Source: Tuberibacillus calidus DSM 17572 (GTDB taxonomy: Bacteria > Bacillota > Bacilli > Bacillales > Sporolactobacillaceae). Taken from it: a DNA stretch of 64,000 bases. The notes under the pieces are model-generated. The model saw only the letters and a list, made by a program, of their open reading frames with translations, had not been told where the DNA came from and ran no database searches. Positions within the stretch are counted from its first letter, which is position 1. Every line of letters begins with the position of its first letter. Below are positions 28,002 to 36,454 of this stretch, piece after piece. The stretch lies in the NCBI RefSeq assembly GCF_000430685.1, contig NZ_AUMM01000010.1, forward strand, positions 1-64,000, given 5' to 3'. The position numbers and the translations under genes are program-made.

Positions 28002-29657
28002 ATGACGTCGACATCGACTTTTCAGAAAGAATATGAAGCGTGGCTGGAAAAGACAAAACAATTGCTTGAAAAATACCCCGAGCGGAAAGCCGTATTCCAG
28101 ACGAGTTCGGGGATTGAAATCGAAAGGCTTTACCATCCAGAGGAGCCTTCAAGTGATTATCTAGAAAAATTAGGGTTCCCGGGGGAATTCCCATATACTC
28201 GCGGCATTCGCCCAACGATGTATCGGGCTCGCTACTGGACGATGCGTCAATATGCGGGATTTGGTTCCGCCGAGGAAACGAATCAACGCTTTCGCTTTTT
28301 ATTGGAACAGGGACAAACCGGCCTGTCCGTCGCCTTCGATTTGCCGACGCAAATTGGCTATGATTCCGATGATCCGATGGCACGGGGTGAAGTCGGCAAA
28401 GTCGGCGTCGCCATTGACTCCTTAGAGGACATGGAAACCCTTTTTGACGGCATTCCTCTGGATCAGGTCAGCACATCCATGACCATCAATGCACCAGCAG
28501 CCATCCTCCTTGCCATGTATATTGCTGTGGCAGAAAAACAAGGCGTACCGAAAAACGTGCTATCGGGCACCATTCAAAATGATATTTTAAAAGAATACAT
28601 TGCCCGGGGCACTTATATATTCCCGCCGAAGCCGTCCATGCGGCTGATTACGGACATTTTTGCGTATTGTTCTAAAGAAGTGCCGAAATGGAATACGATC
28701 AGTATTTCCGGTTACCACATCCGTGAGGCCGGATCCACCGCGGCACAAGAACTTGCTTTTACTCTTGCGAATGGCATCGCTTATGTCGAGGCAGCGCTTG
28801 ATGCCGGCCTTGCCATCGATCAATTTGCTCCGCGTTTGGCGTTTTTCTTTAATGCACACAATCAATTTTTTGAAGAAATCGCGAAATTCCGGGCAGCGCG
28901 ACGCCTTTGGGCACATATCATGAAAAATCGATTTGGCGCCAAAAACCCAAAAAGCTGGCAGCTGCGGTTTCATACGCAAACCGGTGGCTCGACACTCACT
29001 GCGCAACAACCGGACAATAATGTCGTTCGGGTGACCATTCAAGCGTTAGCCGCCATCCTCGGGGGCACGCAAAGCCTGCACACAAACAGCAAGGACGAAG
29101 CACTCGCTTTACCGACAGAGGAATCGGCGCGGCTCGCCTTAAGAACCCAACAAATTATCGCTTACGAAAGCGGGGTTTCCGACACGGTTGACCCGCTCGG
29201 CGGTTCATACTATGTCGAAGCTTTAACCGACCAAATCGAAGAAAAAGCAAAGGAATATCTAAAGAAAATTGATGACATGGGCGGGGCTGTTCAGGCTGTA
29301 GAACAAGGCTATATGCAGGAGGAAATCCACCGCGCCGCTTACGAAACGCAAAAAGCGATTGAAAAAAATGAAGACATAGTGGTCGGCGTCAATGCCTTTC
29401 GCATTGATCACGAGCGCGAGCCTGAGCTGCACCGCGTGGATCCGGCGATTGGTGCCCGGCAGGCGGAAAAGTTAAAACAATTGAGAGCCCGCCGTGACAA
29501 TGATCGCGTTCAAAAAACGCTTGAAGACTTAAAACGCGCGGCCGCAACTGACGAAAACCTCATGCCGCCGATATTGGAATGCGTCAAAGCTTATGCGACG
29601 ATCGGTGAAATCTGCGGCGTGTTGCGCAACGTCTTCGGTGAATATACCGGTATATAA
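28002..29657 (+). CDS. mcmA: methylmalonyl-CoA mutase large subunit (catalytic TIM-barrel subunit)
   Basis: The 551-residue protein is the short, archaeal/Bacillus-type catalytic subunit of a B12-dependent acyl-CoA mutase; the B12 domain is encoded by the next gene. It interconverts methylmalonyl-CoA and succinyl-CoA. Substrate-specifying residues can be read. The Tyr of [16 protein letters not shown] and the Arg ten residues after Gln in [13 protein letters not shown] correspond to Tyr89 and Arg207 of the Propionibacterium enzyme, which bind the carboxylate; isobutyryl-CoA mutases have Phe and Gln there. GGGGGAG precedes the ATG by about 7 bases. Conserved [15 protein letters not shown] and [10 protein letters not shown] segments are present. 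Confidence 0.93.
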   Translation: MTSTSTFQKEYEAWLEKTKQLLEKYPERKAVFQTSSGIEIERLYHPEEPSSDYLEKLGFPGEFPYTRGIRPTMYRARYWTMRQYAGFGSAEETNQRFRFLLEQGQTGLSVAFDLPTQIGYDSDDPMARGEVGKVGVAIDSLEDMETLFDGIPLDQVSTSMTINAPAAILLAMYIAVAEKQGVPKNVLSGTIQNDILKEYIARGTYIFPPKPSMRLITDIFAYCSKEVPKWNTISISGYHIREAGSTAAQELAFTLANGIAYVEAALDAGLAIDQFAPRLAFFFNAHNQFFEEIAKFRAARRLWAHIMKNRFGAKNPKSWQLRFHTQTGGSTLTAQQPDNNVVRVTIQALAAILGGTQSLHTNSKDEALALPTEESARLALRTQQIIAYESGVSDTVDPLGGSYYVEALTDQIEEKAKEYLKKIDDMGGAVQAVEQGYMQEEIHRAAYETQKAIEKNEDIVVGVNAFRIDHEREPELHRVDPAIGARQAEKLKQLRARRDNDRVQKTLEDLKRAAATDENLMPPILECVKAYATIGEICGVLRNVFGEYTGI

Positions 29658-29751
29658 AAGGCTTTGACCTCATTTCGCCATCATATGCCGGTATCCTCAG
29701 CTCTTTCAGTGTTATGGAAAAGAAAAAAAGCAATGGAAGTAGGGAGACGAC

Positions 29752-30576
29752 ATGAAAAAAATACGTGTGCTCGTTGCCAAACCCGGTCTAGACGGGCATG
29801 ACCGCGGCGCATTGGTGATCGCTCAAGCATTACGCGATTACGGTATGGAAGTTATCTATACGGGGCTGAGGCAGACCCCTGAGCAGATTGTCGCCGCTGC
29901 GATACAAGAAGATGTCGATTGCATCGGCTTATCATGCCTTTCTGGCGCTCATAATGAACTGTTCCCCGCTGTTGTCGAACGGTTAAAAGAAAAAGGGGCA
30001 GATGACATCATCGTTGTCGGTGGGGGTGTCATTCCGGCTGACGATATCCCATTTTTAGAATCAAAAGGCATTAAAAAAATATTTACACCCGGTACGCCGA
30101 CATTGGAAACGGCAAAATTTATCGAACGTGCCGTTTATGAACGAGACGGTTACGTGCCAAGCGAGCCCTTTCAGATGAAACAAGTGGCTCATATCGGCAT
30201 AGCCGTTCGCTCAATTGAGGAAAGCCTGACGTTTTATAAAAAGATTCTTGGTCTTTCCCTTGTTCACACGGAAACCGTTGAATCCCAAAATGTCAAAGTG
30301 GCCTTCCTCGATGGCGGAAACCTCTATTTGGAGCTACTAGAACCGCTCAATGAGAAGAGCGCGGTTTTCAAATTCATTGAAAAGCGAGGAGAGGGGTTGC
30401 ATCATGTTGCTCTAGGTGTCACAGACATCGAAGCGCGAATCCGCCGCTTAAAAGAAGAAGGCATACAGATGATCGATGAGTCAGCAAGACCTGGAGCTGA
30501 AGGCGCTCAGGTGGCGTTTTTACATCCGAAATCGGCTCATGGTGTGTTGTATGAACTGTGCGAGAAGGAGGGTTAA
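29752..30576 (+). CDS. fusion of methylmalonyl-CoA mutase B12-binding subunit and methylmalonyl-CoA epimerase
   Basis: One 274-residue reading frame holds two enzymes. Residues 1-131 are the B12-binding mutase subunit: [13 protein letters not shown] contains the DxHxxG motif whose His is the lower cobalt ligand, followed by GLSCLSGAH and VVGGGVIP. Residues about 142-272 are a VOC-fold methylmalonyl-CoA epimerase ([34 protein letters not shown]) with the metal ligands H, E and H of this family. In most bacteria these are separate genes. There is no stop or frameshift at the join ([21 protein letters not shown]), so it looks like a true fusion linking racemisation to the mutase. It is 94 bases after the large subunit. 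Confidence 0.9.
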   Translation: MKKIRVLVAKPGLDGHDRGALVIAQALRDYGMEVIYTGLRQTPEQIVAAAIQEDVDCIGLSCLSGAHNELFPAVVERLKEKGADDIIVVGGGVIPADDIPFLESKGIKKIFTPGTPTLETAKFIERAVYERDGYVPSEPFQMKQVAHIGIAVRSIEESLTFYKKILGLSLVHTETVESQNVKVAFLDGGNLYLELLEPLNEKSAVFKFIEKRGEGLHHVALGVTDIEARIRRLKEEGIQMIDESARPGAEGAQVAFLHPKSAHGVLYELCEKEG

Positions 30577-30657
30577 GGGGAAAACCCCCAAACTTACCTT
30601 CTTTTTACTGAGTAAGAAATGGACAAGCGGATTTGATTTTTTCGGGAGGATGGCATC

Positions 30658-32202
30658 TTGGATATCTATGATAAAATCAATGAACTGTACGATAAACGAA
30701 GGAAAGTAGAACTTGGAGGCGGCGATGAACGGATCGAAAAGCAGCATGCCCGAGGAAAACTGACTGCAAGAGAGCGCATTGACCTGCTCATCGATGAAGG
30801 ATCTTTTGTGGAAATCAATCCGTTTATTGAGCACCGCGCCCATAATCTCGGATTGAATGGGGATGCGCCTGGTGAAGGTGTCGTTACCGGTTATGCAAAA
30901 ATTGACGGTCGCCCCGTCTATCTATTTGCCCAAGATTTTACGGTATTCGGCGGAGCGCTCGGTGAAATGCACGGAAAAAAGATTGCTAACGTCATGGATT
31001 TAGCCGCCAAAAACGGCGTGCCGTTCATCGGTTTGAATGACTCAGGCGGTGCCCGAATCCAAGAAGGGGTTGTTTCATTGGATGGCTACGGCCATGTTTT
31101 TTATCGTAATTCGATCTATTCGGGCGTCATTCCGCAAATTTCCGTGATCATGGGTCCGTGTGCGGGTGGTGCGGTTTATTCCCCAGCCATTACCGATTTT
31201 GTCATCATGGTGGAGAAAACGAGTCAAATGTTCATCACTGGCCCGAAAGTCATTGAAACCGTCACCGGTGAAAAAATCAGTGCGGAAAACCTCGGCGGAG
31301 CAAACATCCATAACCGCTTGAGCGGCAACGCCCATTTTTCAGCTATAGACGAAGAAGAAGCGCTAAAGATGGTGCGCAAACTTTTAAGTTACCTACCTGC
31401 CAACCATCGCGAAAAGCCCCCGGTCTATGAGATAGAATCAGGCGATGACTATCGGGATCGGTTGCCAGACATCGTTCCGTTTGATCCGACCCGCCCGTAT
31501 GATGTAAAAAAAGTCATCGAAGAAATCGTCGACCCAGGTTCTTTCTTGGAAGTCCATGCTTCCTTCGCGAAAAACGTCGTCGTTGGCTTCGCCCGTCTTA
31601 AAGGGCAAACCGTCGGCATTGTTGCCAATCAACCGAAAGTTTTGGCGGGTGGTCTGGATATCGACGCGTCTGATAAGGCTGCGCGGTTTATTCGGTTTTG
31701 CGACAGCTTTAACATACCTTTAATTACATTTGAAGATGTGACAGGCTTTTTCCCGGGCGTTAAGCAGGAACACGGCGGCATCATCCGCCATGGGGCAAAA
31801 ATTTTATATGCCTATTCCGAAGCGACGGTTCCGAAAATGACCGTTATCCTGCGGAAAGCTTACGGCGGAGCGTATGTGGCCATGAACAGTAAGTCGATTG
31901 GCGCTGACCTTGTTTTCAGTTGGCCGAACGCCGAAATCGCCGTCATGGGGCCGGAGGGAGCTGCGAATATCATCTTTGCCAAAGACATTCAAGAAAGCGA
32001 CAACCCTGAAAAAACGCGGGCTGAAAAGATCGCTGAGTATCGCGAAAAATTTGCGAACCCCTATATTGCCGCAGCTTATGGCATGGTGGATGACGTCATT
32101 GACCCGCGGGAAACCCGCATCAAGTTATTGCAGGGATTAGAAATGTTGCAAAACAAACGGGAAGAGCGACCCTCAAAGAAACATGGTAATATCCCGTTAT
32201 AA
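30658..32202 (+). CDS. pccB: propionyl-CoA carboxylase beta / methylmalonyl-CoA carboxyltransferase subunit
   Basis: The 514-residue carboxyltransferase subunit has the paired crotonase-like halves (PFIGLNDSGGARIQEGV in the N-half, LITFEDVTGFFPGVKQEHGGIIRHGAK in the C-half) and GPCAGGAVYSPA. It moves a carboxyl group between carboxybiotin and propionyl-CoA, giving (S)-methylmalonyl-CoA for the epimerase and mutase upstream. The biotin carboxylase and biotin carrier are not in the window. The start is TTG at 30658 behind GGGAGG. B. subtilis has the matching pair yqjC (epimerase)-yqjD at this chromosomal position. Confidence 0.92.
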   Translation: MDIYDKINELYDKRRKVELGGGDERIEKQHARGKLTARERIDLLIDEGSFVEINPFIEHRAHNLGLNGDAPGEGVVTGYAKIDGRPVYLFAQDFTVFGGALGEMHGKKIANVMDLAAKNGVPFIGLNDSGGARIQEGVVSLDGYGHVFYRNSIYSGVIPQISVIMGPCAGGAVYSPAITDFVIMVEKTSQMFITGPKVIETVTGEKISAENLGGANIHNRLSGNAHFSAIDEEEALKMVRKLLSYLPANHREKPPVYEIESGDDYRDRLPDIVPFDPTRPYDVKKVIEEIVDPGSFLEVHASFAKNVVVGFARLKGQTVGIVANQPKVLAGGLDIDASDKAARFIRFCDSFNIPLITFEDVTGFFPGVKQEHGGIIRHGAKILYAYSEATVPKMTVILRKAYGGAYVAMNSKSIGADLVFSWPNAEIAVMGPEGAANIIFAKDIQESDNPEKTRAEKIAEYREKFANPYIAAAYGMVDDVIDPRETRIKLLQGLEMLQNKREERPSKKHGNIPL

Positions 32203-32208
32203 ACATAG

Positions 32209-32238
32209 AAGGCATCGCAAAGCGCGCGATGCCTTTTT
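32209..32238 (+). terminator. terminator after pccB
   Basis: AAGGCATCGC (32209-32218) pairs with GCGATGCCTT (32226-32235), then TTTTT. Confidence 0.9.
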
Positions 32239-32621
32239 GGTTATCGGAAAATGTTTTTGGAGGCCCCAGCACGAATTCACTTGGAAAGACAAAACACTGA
32301 ACGTTTCTACGGATCACCGACAAAAGCATAGTTTTGGTGCTGAAAAAGCGGAATAGGTATGGAGTGACGCGCAAAGTAGGGGAAGGTCTGTAAATGAAAA
32401 GCGCCACCTTTTGGCTATGGTTGGTGACGCCGTTGAATAAAAACAATATCCAGCGGAATGAAAGTAAGGGCTTGAAATGCATCATAAATAAGAGTATGAT
32501 AAATAATGATTCACAAATATCGATATCCGCACACTAATAAATACCCATTTTAATTATACAACAAAGTAAATGCGGATGTCAACCTTTTTGGAAACACATT
32601 TTTAAACGGGGGAGTGTTTGG
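32239..32621. other. gene-free region before helD
   Basis: No reading frame with a ribosome binding site was found in these roughly 380 bases. It holds CAGCAC (about 32266) that could pair with GTGCTG (about 32337), and an inverted repeat ATCCGCA (32525-32531)/TGCGGAT (32571-32577) some 45-90 bases before helD, which may be an operator or part of the leader. The helD promoter itself is not clear. Confidence 0.4.
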
Positions 32622-34937
32622 ATGGATTTACCAGAAAAAGCGTGGCAGAAAGAACAAGAACGCGTCGATGCTGTTGAAAAGGTCATCGCACAAAAACAAG
32701 CGGCACTCAGTGAAAAAGTGAGTGAATTGAAGGATAGCGTCGTCCGCTTGCGTAAAACTTTCTGGGAAGATGTCACGGTTAACCTGGAAGAACTCGATGA
32801 TGTGATTGAAACCGAAGCGAGTATTGCCCAAAGAGCCGCGGTCCTGTCCGAACGGGAACGAAGCCATGGCCACCTGTCTCAACAGTTAAAAACACTGGCC
32901 CGTTTGAAAGATTCGCCGTACTTTGGTCGCATTGACTTTATAGAAGAGGGGTCTGAAGAAACTGAACCGATATACATCGGCATCGCCTCTCTGATGGATG
33001 AGGCAGAAGAGGACTTTTTAATTTACGATTGGCGCGCCCCGATCGCCAGCATGTACTATGATTATTCACCCGGACCTGCCCGTTACGAGACGTTAGACGG
33101 AACGATACGTGGTGAAATGACATTAAAACGCCAATTTATCATAAAAAAAGGAAAGATCACCGGGCTGTTTGACACGGGTGTGACGATTGGTGATCACATG
33201 CTTCAGGAAGTGCTCGGTAAAGCCGCGAGTACGCAGATGAAAAGCATCGTAGCAACGATCCAGAAGGAGCAAAACCAAATCATCCGTAATGAACGGGCAG
33301 GCGTTCTGGTCGTTCAAGGTGCCGCTGGCAGCGGCAAAACTTCAGCTGCTTTGCAACGGGTCGCTTACCTTTTGTATGCACACCGTGAAACGCTTCAGCC
33401 GGAAAACATCGTGCTGTTTTCCCCGAACCCGTTATTTAACAGTTATGTGTCTACTGTTCTTCCAGAGCTAGGCGAAGAAAATATGGAACAGACGACGTAT
33501 AAAGAATTTGTCAAAAATCAACTGGCGCATGACTTAACCTTCGAAGACGCATTCCAGCAAACGGAAATGTATTTACGACCGGAAGACTATAAAGATTACG
33601 ACCTGAGAATGCAGGCGATTCAGCTGAAAAGCGATCTCGCCTTTAAAACGTTCATTGATGAATATGTCGACCGTTTAGCCAAACAGGGCCTTATTTTTAA
33701 AGATATCGTTTTTCGCGGGGAAATACTATTTTCAAAAGAAATGTTGAGCACATACTTTTATGAGTACAATAGGTCCAAGCCGATTTCCGTTCGCTTGGAG
33801 TACCTCACGGAGAAACTTCTTTCAGAACTACCGAAACATATGCAGAAAGAATGGACGAAAGACTGGGTGGATGATGAAATCGAACTACTCGATAAAGAAG
33901 ACTATCTAAGGGCTTTTCAACAATTGAAAAAAAGGAATCACTATACGGAAGCTTCCTTTAATGATATCGACCGTGAGCGCGAATTTCTCGCCCGGATGGT
34001 TGTGAAAAAAGCGTTTCGCCCGATCAAAAAATGGATCAAGGAGCTCGAGTTTGTCGATCTCTTGGCGAATTACAGACAGTTTTATGAAAAAAACGATCAC
34101 ATACCGGAAGCCGTTTGCCGTCTTTCCATTAGCCAAATCGATAAAAAGAAACTATTTTGGGAAGATGTCACGCCGTTTTTATACCTTACGGATCGTTTGA
34201 AAGGCCGCCGGATCTATTCAAACATCCGACATCTCATCATCGATGAAGCCCAAGATTATTCCCCGTTTCAACTGGCTTATTTAAGAGAGGTGTTTCCTAA
34301 GAGTAAAATGACACTTCTCGGTGACATCAACCAAGGGATTTATGCCCATGTGTTGTCGACCCCATCGGTCTTAACGGGTGAAGTCAAGCTGTCGGAACGG
34401 ACCGAAACCGTGACATTGCTGAAAAGCTACCGTTCCACACGGCCGATTGTGGAATTTACGAAGGCGCTCATTGAAAAGGGTGACTTAATCCAACCATTTA
34501 ACAGAGATGGCGCAAAACCAACGATTTTGTTTGTGCGGGATAAAGCCGCTCTTCATAAAAAGATCATCGAAACGATCAAAGAGATGGAAGCGCGAGGACG
34601 GGAGACGATTGCGATCATTGGGAAGACGATGGAAGAAAGCCGTCGGATCTATGAGGCATTAAAGGAAGATCTGTCACTCCGGTTAATGGACGAGGAAACG
34701 TATACGTTTAAAAAAGGGAAGCTTGTCATCCCAGCCTATCTTGCCAAAGGCATTGAATTTGACGGCGTTCTCCTATATGACGCTTCAAAGCAAGGCTACT
34801 TTCGCGAAACGGAACGCCAACTTCTGTATACAGCTTGCACGCGGGCGATGCATGAACTTTATCTGTTTTCACCAGGTGAACTCAGCCCGTTTTTATCAAC
34901 GATAGACCCTTCATTATATCGGATTGTTAAGGGGTAA
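32622..34937 (+). CDS. helD: RNA polymerase recycling motor ATPase HelD
   Basis: HelD is a superfamily-1 helicase-like ATPase that enters the RNA polymerase channels and frees stalled or hibernating enzyme from nucleic acid. The 771-residue protein matches the class I length. It has a long N-terminal coiled-coil arm (residues 1-100), YDWRAPIASMYYDY near residue 135, Walker A QGAAGSGKTSAALQR near residue 232 and Walker B IIDEAQDYSPFQ near residue 540. LLGDINQGIY and the late motifs KGIEFDGV and YTACTRAM follow. A GGGGGAG Shine-Dalgarno lies 7-8 bases before the ATG. Confidence 0.95.
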   Translation: MDLPEKAWQKEQERVDAVEKVIAQKQAALSEKVSELKDSVVRLRKTFWEDVTVNLEELDDVIETEASIAQRAAVLSERERSHGHLSQQLKTLARLKDSPYFGRIDFIEEGSEETEPIYIGIASLMDEAEEDFLIYDWRAPIASMYYDYSPGPARYETLDGTIRGEMTLKRQFIIKKGKITGLFDTGVTIGDHMLQEVLGKAASTQMKSIVATIQKEQNQIIRNERAGVLVVQGAAGSGKTSAALQRVAYLLYAHRETLQPENIVLFSPNPLFNSYVSTVLPELGEENMEQTTYKEFVKNQLAHDLTFEDAFQQTEMYLRPEDYKDYDLRMQAIQLKSDLAFKTFIDEYVDRLAKQGLIFKDIVFRGEILFSKEMLSTYFYEYNRSKPISVRLEYLTEKLLSELPKHMQKEWTKDWVDDEIELLDKEDYLRAFQQLKKRNHYTEASFNDIDREREFLARMVVKKAFRPIKKWIKELEFVDLLANYRQFYEKNDHIPEAVCRLSISQIDKKKLFWEDVTPFLYLTDRLKGRRIYSNIRHLIIDEAQDYSPFQLAYLREVFPKSKMTLLGDINQGIYAHVLSTPSVLTGEVKLSERTETVTLLKSYRSTRPIVEFTKALIEKGDLIQPFNRDGAKPTILFVRDKAALHKKIIETIKEMEARGRETIAIIGKTMEESRRIYEALKEDLSLRLMDEETYTFKKGKLVIPAYLAKGIEFDGVLLYDASKQGYFRETERQLLYTACTRAMHELYLFSPGELSPFLSTIDPSLYRIVKG

Positions 34938-35088
34938 AGGAGCTTCCTTCGCGAGATTTGATTGACCTCTATTCATAAGTTGGGGTATGAAATGGTTTGT
35001 TTTGAGCGGTCATTCGTCAAAGCCCGACGGTGAACGGCCAAAACTGAGCGGTAAACGACCGTAACAAGGTGATAAAATACCTTTCTTT

Positions 35089-35117
35089 TTGAACCCCCAT
35101 TCCATCAGGCGTATAAT
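35089..35117 (+). promoter_or_regulatory. sigma-A promoter of yqjE
   Basis: TTGAAC (35089-35094), exactly 17 bases, then a perfect TATAAT (35112-35117), 33 bases before the start codon. Confidence 0.8.
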
Positions 35118-35150
35118 GGGTTTATATTGTGACATAAGGGGATGGGATTT

Positions 35151-36269
35151 TTGGTCAATGAAGAGAGATTAATTAATGAGTTTATGGAACTTGTGCAAGT
35201 CGATTCCGAAACGGGTGAGGAAGAAGATATTGCAAAGGTTTTAAAGGAAAAGTTTTCAGCATTAGGACTGAAAGTTGAAGAAGATGATGCCAAAGCGCGC
35301 ACGGGCCATGGGGCCAACAATTTATATTGCACACTCGAGGCGACAGCGGACGCTGACCCCATTTATTTTACTTCCCATATGGATACGGTTGTTCCCGGAA
35401 AAGGCATTAAGCCGTCCATAAAAGACGGAAAAATCGTCTCTGATGGAACGACGATCTTAGGTTCTGACGATAAAGCAGGTCTTGCCGCGATGTTTGAGGC
35501 CATTCGTATCATAAAGGAAAAAGAGATTCCGCACGGTTCGCTTCAATTTATCATCACTGTCGGTGAGGAGTCCGGGCTTGTCGGAGCAAAAGCGCTTGAC
35601 CCGAAGAAAATCACCGCCAAATACGGCTATGCCTTGGATAGTGACGGGCCGGTGGGTGACATTATTGTCGCGGCGCCATCGCAAGCGCGGTTAGATGTAA
35701 CGGTTCATGGGAAAACCGCCCATGCCGGTGTGGCACCTGAGAAAGGGGTATCCGCGATCACCATCGCCGCAAAAGCGATCGCGAAAATGCCGCTCGGCCG
35801 CATCGATTCAGAAACAACGGCGAATATTGGCCGTTTTTCCGGCGGCACGAAAACAAACATCGTCTGCGATAGGGTGGAACTCCTCGCCGAAGCCCGCTCA
35901 TTAGTCAAAGAAAAATTGGACGCCCAGGTTGAAAAAATGAAAAATGCCTTTGAAGAAACGGCCAATGAAATGGGTGGTTCGGCCGATGTGCGGGTAAAAA
36001 TCATGTACCCGAATTTCAATTTCAGTGAAGAAGAACCGGTCGTGGAGGTAGCCAAACGCGCGGCAAAAGCCATCGGCCGCACGCCACGCGTGCTCAAAAG
36101 CGGCGGCGGTTCCGATGCCAACGTCATCAATGGTCTCGGCATCCCGACCGTCAATCTCGCCATAGGGTATGAGGACATCCATACGACGAATGAAAAAATG
36201 CCTATTGAAGAATTGGTGAAAACCGTGGAAATGATCCTTGCCATCATTGCAGAAACCGTAAAAAAATAA
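35151..36269 (+). CDS. yqjE: M20 family metallopeptidase (tripeptidase T-like, YqjE)
   Basis: The 372-residue cytosolic zinc peptidase belongs to the M20/PepT-like group. The metal-binding residues are in TSHMDTV (near residue 78), GSDDKAG, GEESGLVGA and the C-terminal GYEDIHTTNE. The dimerisation domain lies between (about residues 180-290). The start is TTG at 35151: it gives a family-like VNEERLINEFMELV and has AAGGGG 9 bases upstream. The ATG at 35142 directly touches that Shine-Dalgarno. B. subtilis YqjE has about the same length and follows yqjD; here helD lies between. Confidence 0.9.
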   Translation: MVNEERLINEFMELVQVDSETGEEEDIAKVLKEKFSALGLKVEEDDAKARTGHGANNLYCTLEATADADPIYFTSHMDTVVPGKGIKPSIKDGKIVSDGTTILGSDDKAGLAAMFEAIRIIKEKEIPHGSLQFIITVGEESGLVGAKALDPKKITAKYGYALDSDGPVGDIIVAAPSQARLDVTVHGKTAHAGVAPEKGVSAITIAAKAIAKMPLGRIDSETTANIGRFSGGTKTNIVCDRVELLAEARSLVKEKLDAQVEKMKNAFEETANEMGGSADVRVKIMYPNFNFSEEEPVVEVAKRAAKAIGRTPRVLKSGGGSDANVINGLGIPTVNLAIGYEDIHTTNEKMPIEELVKTVEMILAIIAETVKK

Positions 36270-36276
36270 AGTTATT

Positions 36277-36318
36277 GAGGCTGGCTCCGGATGATGGTTG
36301 AGTCAGCCTCGTTCTCTT
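36277..36318 (+). terminator. terminator after yqjE
   Basis: GAGGCTGGCTC (36277-36287) pairs with GAGTCAGCCTC (36300-36310) with one mismatch; only a short pyrimidine tail follows. Confidence 0.6.
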
Positions 36319-36395
36319 CATAGGTGAGTGACAATGGGATGAGCGATGGTTACCATTGTCCTTTGTATAAAATTTTTTAAGGCTAGCATAAGTGC

Positions 36396-36441
36396 AAAAT
36401 TAGCTCCGCCAAGCCATTTAGGCGCAGGCGGAGCTAATTTT
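36396..36441. terminator. bidirectional terminator at the end of the NO reductase gene
   Basis: A perfect 15-bp stem: AAAATTAGCTCCGCC (36396-36410) with GGCGGAGCTAATTTT (36427-36441). It lies 14 bases past the stop of the leftward gene. The flanking GGCTAGCATAAGTGCAA resembles the dispersed repeat seen elsewhere in the window. Confidence 0.88.
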
Positions 36442-36454
36442 CTTTACCAATTGG

